DNA of 64,000 nucleotides from Microbulbifer sp. MKSA007 (lineage in GTDB: Bacteria > Pseudomonadota > Gammaproteobacteria > Pseudomonadales > Cellvibrionaceae). Position numbers and translations under genes: made by a program. Below, piece by piece: positions 9,157 through 18,018 of this stretch. Position 1 is the first letter of the stretch. Every line of letters begins with the position of its first letter. The stretch is from contig CP128433.1 in NCBI GenBank assembly GCA_032615215.1, forward strand, positions 2,067,501 to 2,131,500. The letters are read 5' to 3'. The notes under the pieces are model-generated. The model saw only the letters and a list, made by a program, of their open reading frames with translations, searched no databases and was not told the origin of the DNA.

Positions 9157-9657
9157 ATGACAATCGAACAAAACACGCGACCCACCGTTGTTGAGAACGA
9201 CGAGCTGCGCCTCGAAAAGTTCTTACCCTACCGCCTCTCGGTACTTTCCAACCGAGTGAGTAATGCTATTGCGCAAGCTTATGGTGCGCGCTTCCACCTC
9301 ACCATTCCCGCTTGGCGGGTTATGGCAATTCTGGGTCGTTTTCCCGATTTATCCGCCGCCGAGCTGGTTGAGCAGACGGCGATGGACAAGGTCGCAATCA
9401 GTCGGGCCGTCTCTTCCCTGTTAAAGAATGACTACATTACACGCAGTGAAGATCCCGGTGACCGGCGCCGGCAAGTGCTGAACCTGTCGGAGCTGGGGCG
9501 TGATATTTATGCTCGCATAGTGCCGCTGGCCCATCAGTACGAGAATGACTTGATGGCATCCCTATCCACTGAGGAGCGGGAACAACTGGATTGCATTATT
9601 GATAAGTTAATGGTGCGCGCGAAGGAATGGTCTGAGCGCGGCCTCGTTGATGAATAA
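9157..9657 (+). CDS. MarR-family transcriptional regulator
   Basis: A 166-residue winged-helix regulator. The ATG at 9157 (after GAGG) is preferred over an upstream TTG at 9145. The winged-helix core runs from about residue 45 to 110: LTIPAWRVMAILG, the recognition-helix region MDKVAISRAVSSLLKNDYI, and the wing with the DPGDRRRQVLNLSE motif typical of MarR proteins. It is divergent from hmgA-maiA and lies 26 bp upstream of the aminotransferase gene. It therefore probably senses an aromatic intermediate (homogentisate or 4-hydroxyphenylpyruvate) and controls both arms. The ligand is an inference from position. Confidence 0.88.
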   Translation: MTIEQNTRPTVVENDELRLEKFLPYRLSVLSNRVSNAIAQAYGARFHLTIPAWRVMAILGRFPDLSAAELVEQTAMDKVAISRAVSSLLKNDYITRSEDPGDRRRQVLNLSELGRDIYARIVPLAHQYENDLMASLSTEEREQLDCIIDKLMVRAKEWSERGLVDE

Positions 9658-9683
9658 ATGAGATAACTAAGAGGAGTTTTCAG

Positions 9684-10874
9684 ATGTTTGAGCATTTAAA
9701 CAGCCTTCCGCCAGATCCGATTTTGGGCCTTTTGGCCAGCTACCGCGCGGATGAAAACCCCAGCAAAATTGATCTCGGTGTGGGCGTCTACAAAGATGAG
9801 GCAGGCCATACCGCTGTCTTGCAAGCCGTCAAGGAAGCCGAAACCCGCTTATTACAGGGTGAGGAAACCAAGGCCTATATCGGCCCGGCCGGAACTCCGG
9901 GTTTCAACACCGCCATGCAGGAGCTGGTACTGGGTGCCGGGCACCCCGCGTTGGTGGGCGGTCGCGTTCGCTCAGCTCAAACTCCCGGTGGTTGTGGTGC
10001 TTTAAGAGTTCTGGCGGAATTGATTAATCGCGCCAAAGCTGGGGCAACCGTGTGGGTGAGTGACCCCACTTGGGCTAACCATGTGCCGCTTCTGGGTAAT
10101 GCGGGCTTGCAAATCAAGAGCTACCCCTACTACGACCGAGCTACCAGCAGTTTGCAGTTCGACAAAATGGTCGAGACCCTGAAAGATGTGGGTGAGGGCG
10201 ACGTTGTTCTTTTCCACGCCTGCTGTCATAACCCCTGTGGTGCGGATCTGTCCCGTGAGCAGTGGAAAGTGTTGGCGGAAATGGCGCAAAAGCAGGGCTT
10301 CACGCCGTTTATCGATATGGCCTATCAGGGCTTTGGCGAAAGCCTGGAAGATGATGCCTACGGCCTGCGCTTGATGGCTGAATCTGTTCCAGAAATGCTG
10401 GTTGCGGCTTCCTGCTCGAAAAATTTTGGCCTCTATCGCGAACGTGTCGGCCTGGCTATGGTGATTTATGCGAATGGTGAAGCCGCCGATAAAGGCCATA
10501 GCCAGTTGCTGAGCGCTATTCGTGGCAACTATTCCATGCCACCTTCCCACGGTGCTGCCATTGTAGAATCTATTCTTACTGATGCGGGACTGAAAGCGAA
10601 CTGGGAAGCTGAGCTGACCGAAATGCGCGAGCGTATTAACGGTTTGCGTGCTGGATTGGTAGAAGGGCTCGCCGCAGCGGGTGCTGCTGGTGAGTTTGGC
10701 TTTATCCGCCAGCAGAAAGGGATGTTCTCATTCCTGGGTATCAATCCCGAACAGGTACAACAGCTGCAAAAGGACTATTCCATTTATATGGTGGACTCGA
10801 GTCGCATCAGTATTGCCGGCCTGAGTTCCAATAATATGGAATACTTCTGTAAGGCTGTTGCCAGCGTGCTGTAA
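9684..10874 (+). CDS. tyrB: Aromatic amino acid aminotransferase (class I, TyrB/AspC type)
   Basis: A 396-residue PLP enzyme that transfers the amino group of tyrosine, phenylalanine or aspartate to 2-oxoglutarate. Start is supported by GAGGAG before ATG. It has the family opening (MFEHLNSLPPDPILGL), the NPCG turn (HACCHNPCGADLS), the D-x-A-Y-Q-G-F cofactor segment (IDMAYQGFGE) and the PLP lysine in SCSKNFGLYRERVG (K246). Length matches the family. Substrate preference inside the AspC/TyrB group is not certain from sequence, but the setting (homogentisate genes upstream, DAHP synthase downstream) favours tyrosine and phenylalanine. Confidence 0.9.
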   Translation: MFEHLNSLPPDPILGLLASYRADENPSKIDLGVGVYKDEAGHTAVLQAVKEAETRLLQGEETKAYIGPAGTPGFNTAMQELVLGAGHPALVGGRVRSAQTPGGCGALRVLAELINRAKAGATVWVSDPTWANHVPLLGNAGLQIKSYPYYDRATSSLQFDKMVETLKDVGEGDVVLFHACCHNPCGADLSREQWKVLAEMAQKQGFTPFIDMAYQGFGESLEDDAYGLRLMAESVPEMLVAASCSKNFGLYRERVGLAMVIYANGEAADKGHSQLLSAIRGNYSMPPSHGAAIVESILTDAGLKANWEAELTEMRERINGLRAGLVEGLAAAGAAGEFGFIRQQKGMFSFLGINPEQVQQLQKDYSIYMVDSSRISIAGLSSNNMEYFCKAVASVL

Positions 10875-10889
10875 ATTCGGCACATTTGG

Positions 10890-10910
10890 GGGTGAGCAAT
10901 ATGCTCACCC
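10890..10910. promoter_or_regulatory. Intergenic hairpin between tyrB and DAHP synthase genes
   Basis: Perfect 9-bp stem GGGTGAGCA, loop ATA, TGCTCACCC, between the two genes on the plus strand. Only a weak T/A-rich tail follows (TTAAGATTTA), so it could be a partial terminator or a processing element that separates their expression. Confidence 0.5.
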
Positions 10911-10943
10911 TTAAGATTTATCCTTTAGAAGTAAGAGTGAAAG

Positions 10944-12335
10944 ATGGAAGTTGAGCTAGGAGTCCCAGTGCCCGAATCCCCCACCCAAATTTGGACCCCC
11001 CAGAGCTGGCGAAACTTCACCGCACATCAACAGCCCCAATACACGTCTGCCGAAGATGTTGCCCAGGTGGCTAAACAGCTCTCTGGTCATCCGCCCCTGG
11101 TTTTTGCGGCAGAGGCTCGCGAGCTGCGCCGTCAGCTGGCTCAGGTTGCCGAGGGGAAAGCCTTCCTTTTGCAGGGCGGTGATTGTGCTGAATCTTTTGC
11201 CGATTTTAATGCAAACCGCATTCGCGATACTTTCAAGGTATTGTTGCAGATGGCTGTCGTGCTCACCTTTGCCGGTAACCTGCCGGTGGTGAAAGTTGCG
11301 AGAATGGCCGGCCAATATGCCAAACCCCGTTCAGCAAATACCGAGACGGTGAACGGAGTAGAACTGCCCAGCTACCGTGGCGATATTATCAACGGCATTG
11401 ATTTTACCGCTGAAGCGCGCATACCTGACCCTCAGCGGATGGTAACTGCTTATAACCAATCGGCAGCCACCCTGAACCTACTGCGAGCTTTCGCCCAGGG
11501 GGGATTGGCCGATCTGCATCAGGTGCACAAATGGAATCTCAGCTTCCTGAAAAATAACCCTCAGCGGGAAAAGTATGCCCAGCTGGCGGAACGCCTTCAG
11601 GAAGCTTTAGAGTTTATGGCGGTATGTGGTGTTACCTCAGAGAACTCTCCCGCAATTCGTGAGACTTCACTCTATACCTCTCATGAGGCGCTATTACTTG
11701 AATACGAGCAAGCGCTGACAAGAACCGATAGCCTTACTGGCAAATGGTATGACTGCTCCGCACATATGCTGTGGATTGGTGAACGCACTCGGCAACTGGA
11801 TGGCGCTCATGTGGAGTTTCTCTCCGGTGTTTGTAACCCGATTGGGGTGAAAGTTGGTCCAAAGATGCAACCGGATGAGCTGCTGCGTTTGATCGATAAG
11901 CTCAACCCCGAGAACGATGCAGGTCGCCTTACACTGATTACCCGTATGGGCGCCGATACTTTGGGAGAAAAATTGCCTGCATTGGTGCGCGCCATTCAAG
12001 CGGAGGGGCGCTCGGTGGTATGGAGCACTGATCCCATGCATGGCAATACCGTTAAAGCGGGTAACGGCTATAAAACTCGCGATTTTGAAAAAATCCTGCG
12101 GGAAATTCGCGACTTTTTCTCGGTACACTGGGCCGAGGGAAGCCATCCCGGCGGTATCCATCTGGAAATGACCGGGCAGCATGTCACTGAGTGCACCGGT
12201 GGAGCTTGGAAAATTTCTGAAGCAGACCTGGCCAGTTGCTACCGCACCCAATGCGATCCGCGACTAAATGCCGATCAGGTGTTAGAGCTGGCGTTTTGTG
12301 TTTCTGAATGGTTGCGCGCTGGTCGAATTGCTTAA
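10944..12335 (+). CDS. Class II 3-deoxy-7-phosphoheptulonate (DAHP) synthase
   Basis: A 463-residue enzyme that condenses phosphoenolpyruvate and erythrose 4-phosphate in the first step of the shikimate pathway. It is of the class II (plant / Mycobacterium AroG) type, not the AroFGH type: WTPQSWR near the start, the metal/PEP motif GGDCAESF (about residues 78-85), VVKVARMAGQYAKPRS, DLHQVHKWNL, CSAHMLWIGERTRQLDGAHVEF, GVKVGPKM, STDPMHGNT and GSHPGGIHLEMTGQHVTEC. Length fits the family (450-465). It follows the aminotransferase after 69 bp with a hairpin between them, and is closed by a terminator. A biosynthetic enzyme beside a catabolic cluster is notable but not rare. Confidence 0.95.
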   Translation: MEVELGVPVPESPTQIWTPQSWRNFTAHQQPQYTSAEDVAQVAKQLSGHPPLVFAAEARELRRQLAQVAEGKAFLLQGGDCAESFADFNANRIRDTFKVLLQMAVVLTFAGNLPVVKVARMAGQYAKPRSANTETVNGVELPSYRGDIINGIDFTAEARIPDPQRMVTAYNQSAATLNLLRAFAQGGLADLHQVHKWNLSFLKNNPQREKYAQLAERLQEALEFMAVCGVTSENSPAIRETSLYTSHEALLLEYEQALTRTDSLTGKWYDCSAHMLWIGERTRQLDGAHVEFLSGVCNPIGVKVGPKMQPDELLRLIDKLNPENDAGRLTLITRMGADTLGEKLPALVRAIQAEGRSVVWSTDPMHGNTVKAGNGYKTRDFEKILREIRDFFSVHWAEGSHPGGIHLEMTGQHVTECTGGAWKISEADLASCYRTQCDPRLNADQVLELAFCVSEWLRAGRIA

Positions 12336-12370
12336 TTGACTGTTCTCTTTAATTAAGAAATTCTGAATGT

Positions 12371-12420
12371 AAAACCTCTTATCTTGAGCCTTTGGTTCGA
12401 ATAAGGGGTTTTGCATTTTT
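12371..12420 (+). terminator. Terminator after the DAHP synthase gene
   Basis: A 12-bp stem (AAAACCTCTTAT with ATAAGGGGTTTT, one G.U pair) whose loop holds a second short stem (GAGCC/GGTTC), followed by GCATTTTT. Confidence 0.75.
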
Positions 12421-12556
12421 CCTATGTTAAATTCCCGCTAAATCTGCCTTTCTTGTATGTCTTCTTTATTGTAAAGAGTCGCACAGTTTGCATTTCAAAG
12501 GTTAATGCTGATAATTCCACAGGTTAACTAAGAACGGCAACCTTTGGAGATAATAT

Positions 12557-13165
12557 ATGAAGAAGATCAATACATTTATGTTATTAAAAGCGGATAGTAT
12601 TGTAAGGCAACTACTCTTACCATTCATTATGCTGATGATTGGATGCGCCTCGATAATTTTTGTTGGCGGCTACTTTGAAGTACCTTATTGGGGAGTGTTA
12701 TTGTGTGTAGTTGGTTTTTGCTTTGCAACTAAACCTCTAGAAAAAACAATTCGACCTTTATTTATCCGTTTAAATCGACTGCCACAAGTTGCAGCTATTG
12801 AAGCTGTTGTCAGATATAAGGGAGGGAATATTAAGGGAGCTTTAGTTTCTGCAAGTATAGAGAGTGATAATTTGCTAATGGTGACTGAAGGACATAAAAA
12901 ATCAGGGAAAATCAATCTGCCAATTAATGAGATTGGAGATAAGTTAGCTTCTTTTCTTGTTGATACTGTTAATGATTTGGAGAAAATAACTTCTCAAAAC
13001 TTCGATGCTCGGATTAAAGAGGCGGGTGTGGATGTTCATAAGAAAGTTAGTCTTGAAAATGTAAGCCTTCTTCGGGTCGGTAATATGCCTCACTTTTTGA
13101 CAGTTAAGCTAATTCTGATTCTTGTGGGTATTTCCTTGAATGTATGGATGTTGAGTTTTGTTTAA
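12557..13165 (+). CDS. Hypothetical inner-membrane protein
   Basis: A 202-residue protein I do not recognise. The ATG is preceded by GGAG at suitable distance. Two hydrophobic helices lie at about residues 18-39 and 43-58, a soluble mid part at about 60-175 (mostly beta-like then a charged helix, VNDLEKITSQNFDARIKEA), and a last helix at about 180-200. It is AT-richer than the aromatic-metabolism genes upstream and is the first of a run of orphan membrane proteins. No enzyme motif is seen. Confidence 0.7.
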   Translation: MKKINTFMLLKADSIVRQLLLPFIMLMIGCASIIFVGGYFEVPYWGVLLCVVGFCFATKPLEKTIRPLFIRLNRLPQVAAIEAVVRYKGGNIKGALVSASIESDNLLMVTEGHKKSGKINLPINEIGDKLASFLVDTVNDLEKITSQNFDARIKEAGVDVHKKVSLENVSLLRVGNMPHFLTVKLILILVGISLNVWMLSFV

Positions 13166-13251
13166 TGCTTTCTAGTATTTAACTAAGTTAGAAAGATTGA
13201 TAGCTTCACGTAAAATGTTCAATTATTGAGTTGCTAGCTAATTGGGGGGGA

Positions 13252-13476
13252 ATGATACGAACTATAGAGTTTTTGTTGGGTTTATGTCTTGTTGGCCTTG
13301 GTATTTATCGGGGGATCACGGTAGAAATCGATGTTTACGCGATAATGCTAGTCGTATTTGGTATAGGTTTGATGGCACGATGGTTCGGTTCCTCCAGTAG
13401 CGATGAGGATAATGGTTGGTACGATAGTGATTCTGGCAGTAGTTCGAGTGGCAGTTCTTGCAGCAGCGATGACTAG
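13252..13476 (+). CDS. Small two-helix membrane protein with Ser/Asp-rich tail
   Basis: A 74-residue protein if the ATG at 13252 is used; a run of G residues lies just upstream, and an in-frame TTG at 13231 would add 7 residues. Two hydrophobic helices are separated by a short polar link (YRGITVEIDVYA). The last 25 residues are almost only Ser, Asp, Gly and Cys (SGSSSSGSSCSSDD at the end). Function unknown. Open frame, hydrophobic pattern and colinear neighbours support it as real, but weakly. Confidence 0.5.
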   Translation: MIRTIEFLLGLCLVGLGIYRGITVEIDVYAIMLVVFGIGLMARWFGSSSSDEDNGWYDSDSGSSSSGSSCSSDD

Positions 13477-13515
13477 TTTTTCTGTCTGACAAACTGTTAT
13501 TGGAGATTGCTTACA

Positions 13516-13758
13516 TTGGCTAGTTTACTGACTTTGATTCCTTATGCTGGATTAATTGTTGCTATTTACCTGGGAATTAAGGGGCGCGAACTCGCCTGGA
13601 AAAATAAGCAATGGGAAAGCCTTGAGCATTTTAATTCTGTCCAGAAAAAGTGGTCTGTTTGGGGTGTTTGTTTGTTGATAATTCCTATTTTGGGTATTCT
13701 TGCTGCAGTCGCACTACCTGCATATATGGACTACCAGAGTGCGGTAGGGGCTCAGTAG
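13516..13758 (+). CDS. Small two-helix membrane protein with pilin-like C-terminal helix
   Basis: About 80 residues from a TTG at 13516 (GGAG 10 bases before); a TTG at 13507 is also possible. The first helix is LIPYAGLIVAIYLGIKG. A charged mid part (RELAWKNKQWESLEHFNSVQKKW) follows, then a second helix ending in ILGILAAVALPAYMDYQ. That last segment copies the conserved first helix of type IV pilins (GILAA-ALPAY-DY), but it is C-terminal and has no prepilin peptidase site ahead of it. Small membrane proteins with this pilin-like end recur in gammaproteobacteria; their role is not known to me. Confidence 0.6.
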   Translation: MASLLTLIPYAGLIVAIYLGIKGRELAWKNKQWESLEHFNSVQKKWSVWGVCLLIIPILGILAAVALPAYMDYQSAVGAQ

Positions 13759-14087
13759 ATCGAGTTCTTTATTGACAAAGGGTTTGGCTTCCCGCCATTC
13801 CCTTTCTGGTGAATTCCCTGACTTTTCTCCTCACTATAACTAGTATGACTATATTTTCAATATAATTGAGTCATGTTCAAATTCCGAGAAGGGCGCTACA
13901 AGCTTGTTGAAGAGTGTGGTGTTTAAGTTTTGATTGATTATGCCAGGATAGGTTTAGAAATAAGGTGTAATCGATTTCGGTCTTTAAATCTGTATCATGT
14001 ACCATTTTGCGCTGGCTTGAAGCTTAAGTGACTTGTCAGCAGTGCTAGCTAACCAGCTTGACGCTGGTTGTATAGGGATAAAGCAAA
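13759..14087. other. Gene-free stretch with a hairpin before the next start
   Basis: No coding signal is seen on either strand. A 7-bp stem (AACCAGC, loop TTGAC, GCTGGTT, 14051-14069) lies 18 bases before the next ATG and could affect translation of that gene. Confidence 0.4.
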
Positions 14088-14795
14088 ATGACAGATATGG
14101 TAAAGGGACATTACTCAGTTAGTCGCAGGAAGTTTTTTGCTGCAAAAATATTGAGCGTATTGTCGGCACTAGTAGCAGTGTTATGGGCACTTACCCAGTA
14201 TCTATTTCCTGAGCCCATGATTTACCTATACGGCATATGGCGCCCTGAGTATTATGTAGCCTTTATGGCTATTGTGATTGTGTGCACTTCTCTATCTCTT
14301 TGTATTTGGAGCTACTTAAAAAATCGCTACCTATTTGGTGTGGTTTTGGTTTTGGCTTATTCGATCTCTTGTTTTTCATTTTTTATTCTGGGGAAGGAGT
14401 ATCACAGTCCGGATTTTGTTGCGGGTCTTCCAAAAACGACTTCTGAAGGTGGTGCTGTTTACCTGCAAGGGGTCGAGATTCATCACAATAATTGTGTAAG
14501 GCAGGGCGGTACAGTGCAGTGCCGTATGACCGTGACTAATCGGAGAAGTCGGCAAAAAGTAAGGCTTTCCTCCTGGCGCCTGATTATGAAAGATGGCGCT
14601 GTTTTCAAGGAGTATGAGGCATTTAGGGGTGGGCAGGAAGTGAGGGGAATGGTATATCTGGAGCTTCCCCGCGGTTCTGAGGCCGAGCTGGAAATCGTGT
14701 TTTTTGAAGTCCCTGAGAACTATACTGAAATCTTGAATCTCGGCTTTAAGGCCGGGAGTAAAGAGTTTGGATTTAAAAACATAAATGTCAGATAG
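14088..14795 (+). CDS. Hypothetical membrane protein with periplasmic C-terminal domain
   Basis: A 235-residue protein I do not recognise. Three hydrophobic helices lie at about residues 19-40, 52-76 and 82-101, followed by a soluble domain of about 130 residues that looks all-beta (YLQGVEIHHNNCVRQGGTVQCRMTVTN, with two Cys that could form a disulphide, then LSSWRLIMKDG and MVYLELPRGSEAELEIVFFEVP). The domain resembles an Ig-like sandwich of the kind that follows hydrophobic anchors in envelope proteins. No catalytic motif is visible. Confidence 0.7.
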   Translation: MTDMVKGHYSVSRRKFFAAKILSVLSALVAVLWALTQYLFPEPMIYLYGIWRPEYYVAFMAIVIVCTSLSLCIWSYLKNRYLFGVVLVLAYSISCFSFFILGKEYHSPDFVAGLPKTTSEGGAVYLQGVEIHHNNCVRQGGTVQCRMTVTNRRSRQKVRLSSWRLIMKDGAVFKEYEAFRGGQEVRGMVYLELPRGSEAELEIVFFEVPENYTEILNLGFKAGSKEFGFKNINVR

Positions 14796-14860
14796 TTTTT
14801 TCTAAAGATAGAAAGGTATTGGAATCGGTAGGCTTGAAGCCACAGAAATTTTCCACTTAG

Positions 14861-15706
14861 GTGTTGTTTGCAGTGTTATCAAGTGTGGATTTGAAACGAT
14901 ATATTCGTGAGTTCTGGTTGTTTGGCTTGAGGCAGGCTTATGCCTGTATTTTCGGTGGCTTCTTGCTGGGAGTTATGATTGTCACCAACTATTGGTATCC
15001 ACTGGAATCGATTCACCGGTATGACTTTATCTTTCTGGCTGCTATAGCCTTTCAGGTCTTTCTTCTAGCTACAAAACTGGAAACATTCAGGGAGTCAATA
15101 GTTATTGTCGTATTTCATGTCGTTGCGACCGTCATGGAGATATTTAAGACCTCCGATGCTATTGGCTCATGGAGTTACCCGGAAGAGTATTTCTTTGGGA
15201 TTGGTAATGTGCCACTGTGTACAGGGTTCATGTATAGCGCAGTGGGCAGTTATATTGCTCGAGTGTGGCGAATTTTTGAATTTGAATATTCTCACTATCC
15301 ATCGAAATTGCTGACAGTTGTTCTGGTTGTGTTTATCTATGTCAACTTCTTTACACATCACTATATCTGGGATTTCCGCTGGGCGTTACTAGCGGGAACA
15401 GTGTTATTGTTTTATCGAACCAATATTTACTTTAAGGTCGTTGAAAAGCATCGCTCTATGCCGCTTCTTTTGGGGTGGTTGCTGGTAGCACTGTTTATTT
15501 GGTTTGCTGAAAATATTGCTACTTTTGCAAATATATGGATTTACCCTAATCAATCCCATGAATGGCAAATGGTATCTCTGGCGAAGCTCAGTTCATGGTA
15601 TCTACTGATGCTGCTGAGTTTTGTACTGGTCTCACTGATTAATAACGTGAAGATCCGCTCCGAGACTGCTGGTGCTCCGAGTACGGAAAGCAGGTCGCCC
15701 GCTTAA
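14861..15706 (+). CDS. DUF817 family integral membrane protein
   Basis: A 281-residue polytopic membrane protein with about eight hydrophobic helices. It has the features I associate with DUF817: REFWLFGLRQAYACIFGG near the start, EIFKTSDAIGSWSYPEE and GNVPLCTGFMYSAVGSYIARVWR in the middle, and WFAENIATFANIWIYPNQSHEWQMVS towards the end. Function of the family is unknown. The start is unsure: GTG at 14861 has no clear ribosome site, and TTG at 14864 or GTG at 14873 are alternatives. A stem formed by AGGTCGCC/GGCGACCT (15692-15714) overlaps the stop codon and may end transcription. Confidence 0.8.
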   Translation: MLFAVLSSVDLKRYIREFWLFGLRQAYACIFGGFLLGVMIVTNYWYPLESIHRYDFIFLAAIAFQVFLLATKLETFRESIVIVVFHVVATVMEIFKTSDAIGSWSYPEEYFFGIGNVPLCTGFMYSAVGSYIARVWRIFEFEYSHYPSKLLTVVLVVFIYVNFFTHHYIWDFRWALLAGTVLLFYRTNIYFKVVEKHRSMPLLLGWLLVALFIWFAENIATFANIWIYPNQSHEWQMVSLAKLSSWYLLMLLSFVLVSLINNVKIRSETAGAPSTESRSPA

Positions 15707-15734
15707 GGCGACCTAGCTGCTTGCTCCTTAAAGG

Positions 15735-16805
15735 TTAGGGCATTGTGGGGTAATCGGTATATCCGTTTGCGCCACCGGTATAGAAGGTGTTTGGGTCTGC
15801 TTCATTTAAGCTCGCATCGGCTTTAAAACGCTTTAGCAGGTCCGGGTTCGCCAGGAATGGAACGCCGAAGGCAACCGCATCTACTTGCTGCTGCCCAATG
15901 GCTGTATTGGCCTCATCTCGCCCGTACCCCATATTGCCAATCAGATTGCCCTGATACAGTTCCCTTGCTGGAGTCAATACATCTCCGAGTTGCTCGCCGA
16001 GGAAGTCGGCTCGCATCAAGTGCCAGTAGGCCAAATTATATTCATTCAATTTTGATGCAAACCAGCGAGTGTGTCCCTCAGGATCGCTATCGCGCATGCT
16101 GTTGAATCCGTTTAGGGGAGAAGTTCGCAATCCAACTTTGCCGGAGCCCCAAACTTCGATAACGGCTTCCAGAACTTCAAACAGCAAGCGTGCACGATTC
16201 TCTAAAGACCCACCGTACTCGTCTGTTCTAAGGTTTGAGCCATCCCGCAAAAAACTGTCCAAGAGATAGCCGTTTGCACCATGAACCTCAACTCCATCGA
16301 AGCCAGCATCTCTAGCATTGATTGCTCCCTGTTTAAAAGCCGCGATAATTCCTGGGATCTCCACAGTTTCAAGGGGTCTTGGGGTGGTGTAAGGTTTTTT
16401 TCCGTCCGGTGTGTGAACCGTATCGTCAATGGCGATTGGGCTGGCTGCAACCGGCGTTGTGCCATTATTCAAATCGGGGTGACTGGCTCGCCCACCGTGC
16501 CAAAGTTGCAGGAATATCTTGCCGCCTCTCTCGTGAACGGCGTCAGTCACTTGTCTCCAGCCTTCGATCTGTTCCTGGGAGTAGATACCTGGCTCAGAAA
16601 TAAAGGCTGAAGTTCCCTCTGCCACCATAGTTGCCTCGGCAATAATCAGGCCGGCGCCAGCCCTCTGTGCATAGTACTCAGCCATTAAAGGGGTAGGTAC
16701 GTGGTTTTCAGCTCTTGCGCGGGTCAGGGGGGCCATCACCGCACGGTTGGCAAGCTTCACATCACCTAATTGAATACCTGTAAACAGATCCTGTGTCGCA
16801 GTCAT
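15735..16805 (-). CDS. nemA: Old yellow enzyme family oxidoreductase (N-ethylmaleimide reductase type)
   Basis: A 356-residue FMN enzyme that reduces activated alkenes and nitro compounds with NADPH. It has the family layout: LFTGIQLGDVKLANRAVMAPLTRARA at the N-terminus (FMN-binding PLTR), LQLWHGGRASHP, the substrate-binding EVHGANGYLLDSFLRD (the His/Asn pair and Tyr), TDEYGGSLENRARLLFEV, and GVPFLANPDLLKRF near the end. Length is typical. The gene is divergent from a LysR regulator 95 bp away with a palindrome between them, a common arrangement for regulated ene-reductases that respond to electrophiles. Confidence 0.93.
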   Translation of the reverse strand: MTATQDLFTGIQLGDVKLANRAVMAPLTRARAENHVPTPLMAEYYAQRAGAGLIIAEATMVAEGTSAFISEPGIYSQEQIEGWRQVTDAVHERGGKIFLQLWHGGRASHPDLNNGTTPVAASPIAIDDTVHTPDGKKPYTTPRPLETVEIPGIIAAFKQGAINARDAGFDGVEVHGANGYLLDSFLRDGSNLRTDEYGGSLENRARLLFEVLEAVIEVWGSGKVGLRTSPLNGFNSMRDSDPEGHTRWFASKLNEYNLAYWHLMRADFLGEQLGDVLTPARELYQGNLIGNMGYGRDEANTAIGQQQVDAVAFGVPFLANPDLLKRFKADASLNEADPNTFYTGGANGYTDYPTMP

Positions 16806-16871
16806 CTTGTGTGCCTCAATGTTGTCACGAAAAGCAGTTGTCTATCGATGGCGCACAGACTAAGCTCACAG

Positions 16872-16889
16872 CTTATTGGAAACAATAAG
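16872..16889. promoter_or_regulatory. Palindrome between nemA and the divergent lysR gene
   Basis: Perfect 7-bp arms, CTTATTG and CAATAAG, around GAAA. It lies 12 bp before the LysR start and 67 bp before nemA. The shape (dyad with a T...A core) fits a LysR-type binding site. Confidence 0.6.
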
Positions 16890-16900
16890 GTGTTTGGAAA

Positions 16901-17871
16901 TTGATTGTTCGCGATTTGGAAACTATAGACTTTCGAACTTTATCGATCTTTGTGACCACTTGCAGACTGCTGAGTCTCACCCAGTGTGCCGAGGAGCTGG
17001 GGCTGCCCAAATCTACAGTGAGCAAAGCCATTTCGAAGCTGGAAGAGCAACTGCAAGCCAAGCTGCTGGAGCGCTCTACACGGAAAATTGAGATCACTGA
17101 TGCGGGTAGGGTTACCCTTCGCCGGGCCTCTTTACTGGTGGAGGAGTTTAAATCCTTGCGCGAGGATGTGCGGGAGATAGAGCAGCAAGTACAGGGGTTG
17201 CTGCGTGTATCGGCCCCCCGGCCATGGGGAGCTACCTGGCCCAGTATATTTTCCCTCCATTTCTCCAGCAGTGGCCGAAAGCCCAAATCTCGCTGGAGCT
17301 ATCCAACACTTTTGATGACCTGTTTATTCAGGGTATAGACCTGGCAATTCGTGTCGGGCAGATCGCCGATGACCGTTTGGTGGCGAAAGAAATCGGGTAT
17401 ACGACTCAGGTTCTGGTAGCCAGTCCGGACTATTTAAGGGAATACGGAATACCTGAGTCACCCCAGGAGCTCAGGCAGCACAATTGTATTACAGCCGGGA
17501 CTGCCCCTGAGTCTGCTTTTTGGACTCTGGTATCCGAAAACAAAACGGAATCTATCGAAGTGCGAAGTAACTTCTATTGTGGCAATCCAGAAACGGCAAA
17601 AAGGGCTGCTGCTGGCGGGGTGGGAATAGCTCAAATTCCGGTTAACAGCATGATCTGCGAGTTGGAGAAGCAGGAGTTAATACGAATATTTCCCGAATGG
17701 CACGCGATATTTATGCCAATTTATGTAGTCTATCGGCCCGGAGTCAATAAGCCCAAGAGAGTCTCGGCACTGTTGGAGTATTTAAATGAAATTAAAGGCC
17801 GGTTTGAGTTCGGTCCTGATCACCAGTTGTGCCAATATGAGACTTGCCCGTTGACTACTGGGAATTTGTAG
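16901..17871 (+). pseudogene. LysR-family regulator, single-base frameshift in a C run
   Basis: Two frames make one LysR protein of about 323 residues. The first, from TTG at 16901, has the N-terminal helix-turn-helix (FRTLSIFVTTCRLLSLTQCAEELGL, then STVSKAISKLEEQLQAKLLER) and reaches LLRVSAP. The second continues MGSYLAQYIFPPFLQQWP and covers the whole substrate-binding domain (DLAIRVGQIADDRLVAKEIG, AAAGGVGIAQIP). The join is in a C6 run at 17212-17217; a seventh C would restore A-P-P-A-M-G-S-Y. Upstream AAGG supports the TTG start. It is divergent from nemA and is probably its regulator. Sequencing undercall is as likely as mutation. Confidence 0.85.
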
Positions 17872-18018
17872 ATTTTAGGTAGGGGCAATTATCTGTAGGT
17901 GTCGTTCTCACTAAATAGAGACCTGATCACAGATTGAAAACTTTGAAATACAGTAGTTGCTTTAGCAGGTAGACCATAAAATCTTAGATTTTACTTTCCC
18001 AATAGGGTGCTTTACGAC

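Noticed and set aside
10002..10550. Minus-strand frame inside the aminotransferase gene
   Set aside because: Antisense to conserved PLP-enzyme motifs; no start signal.
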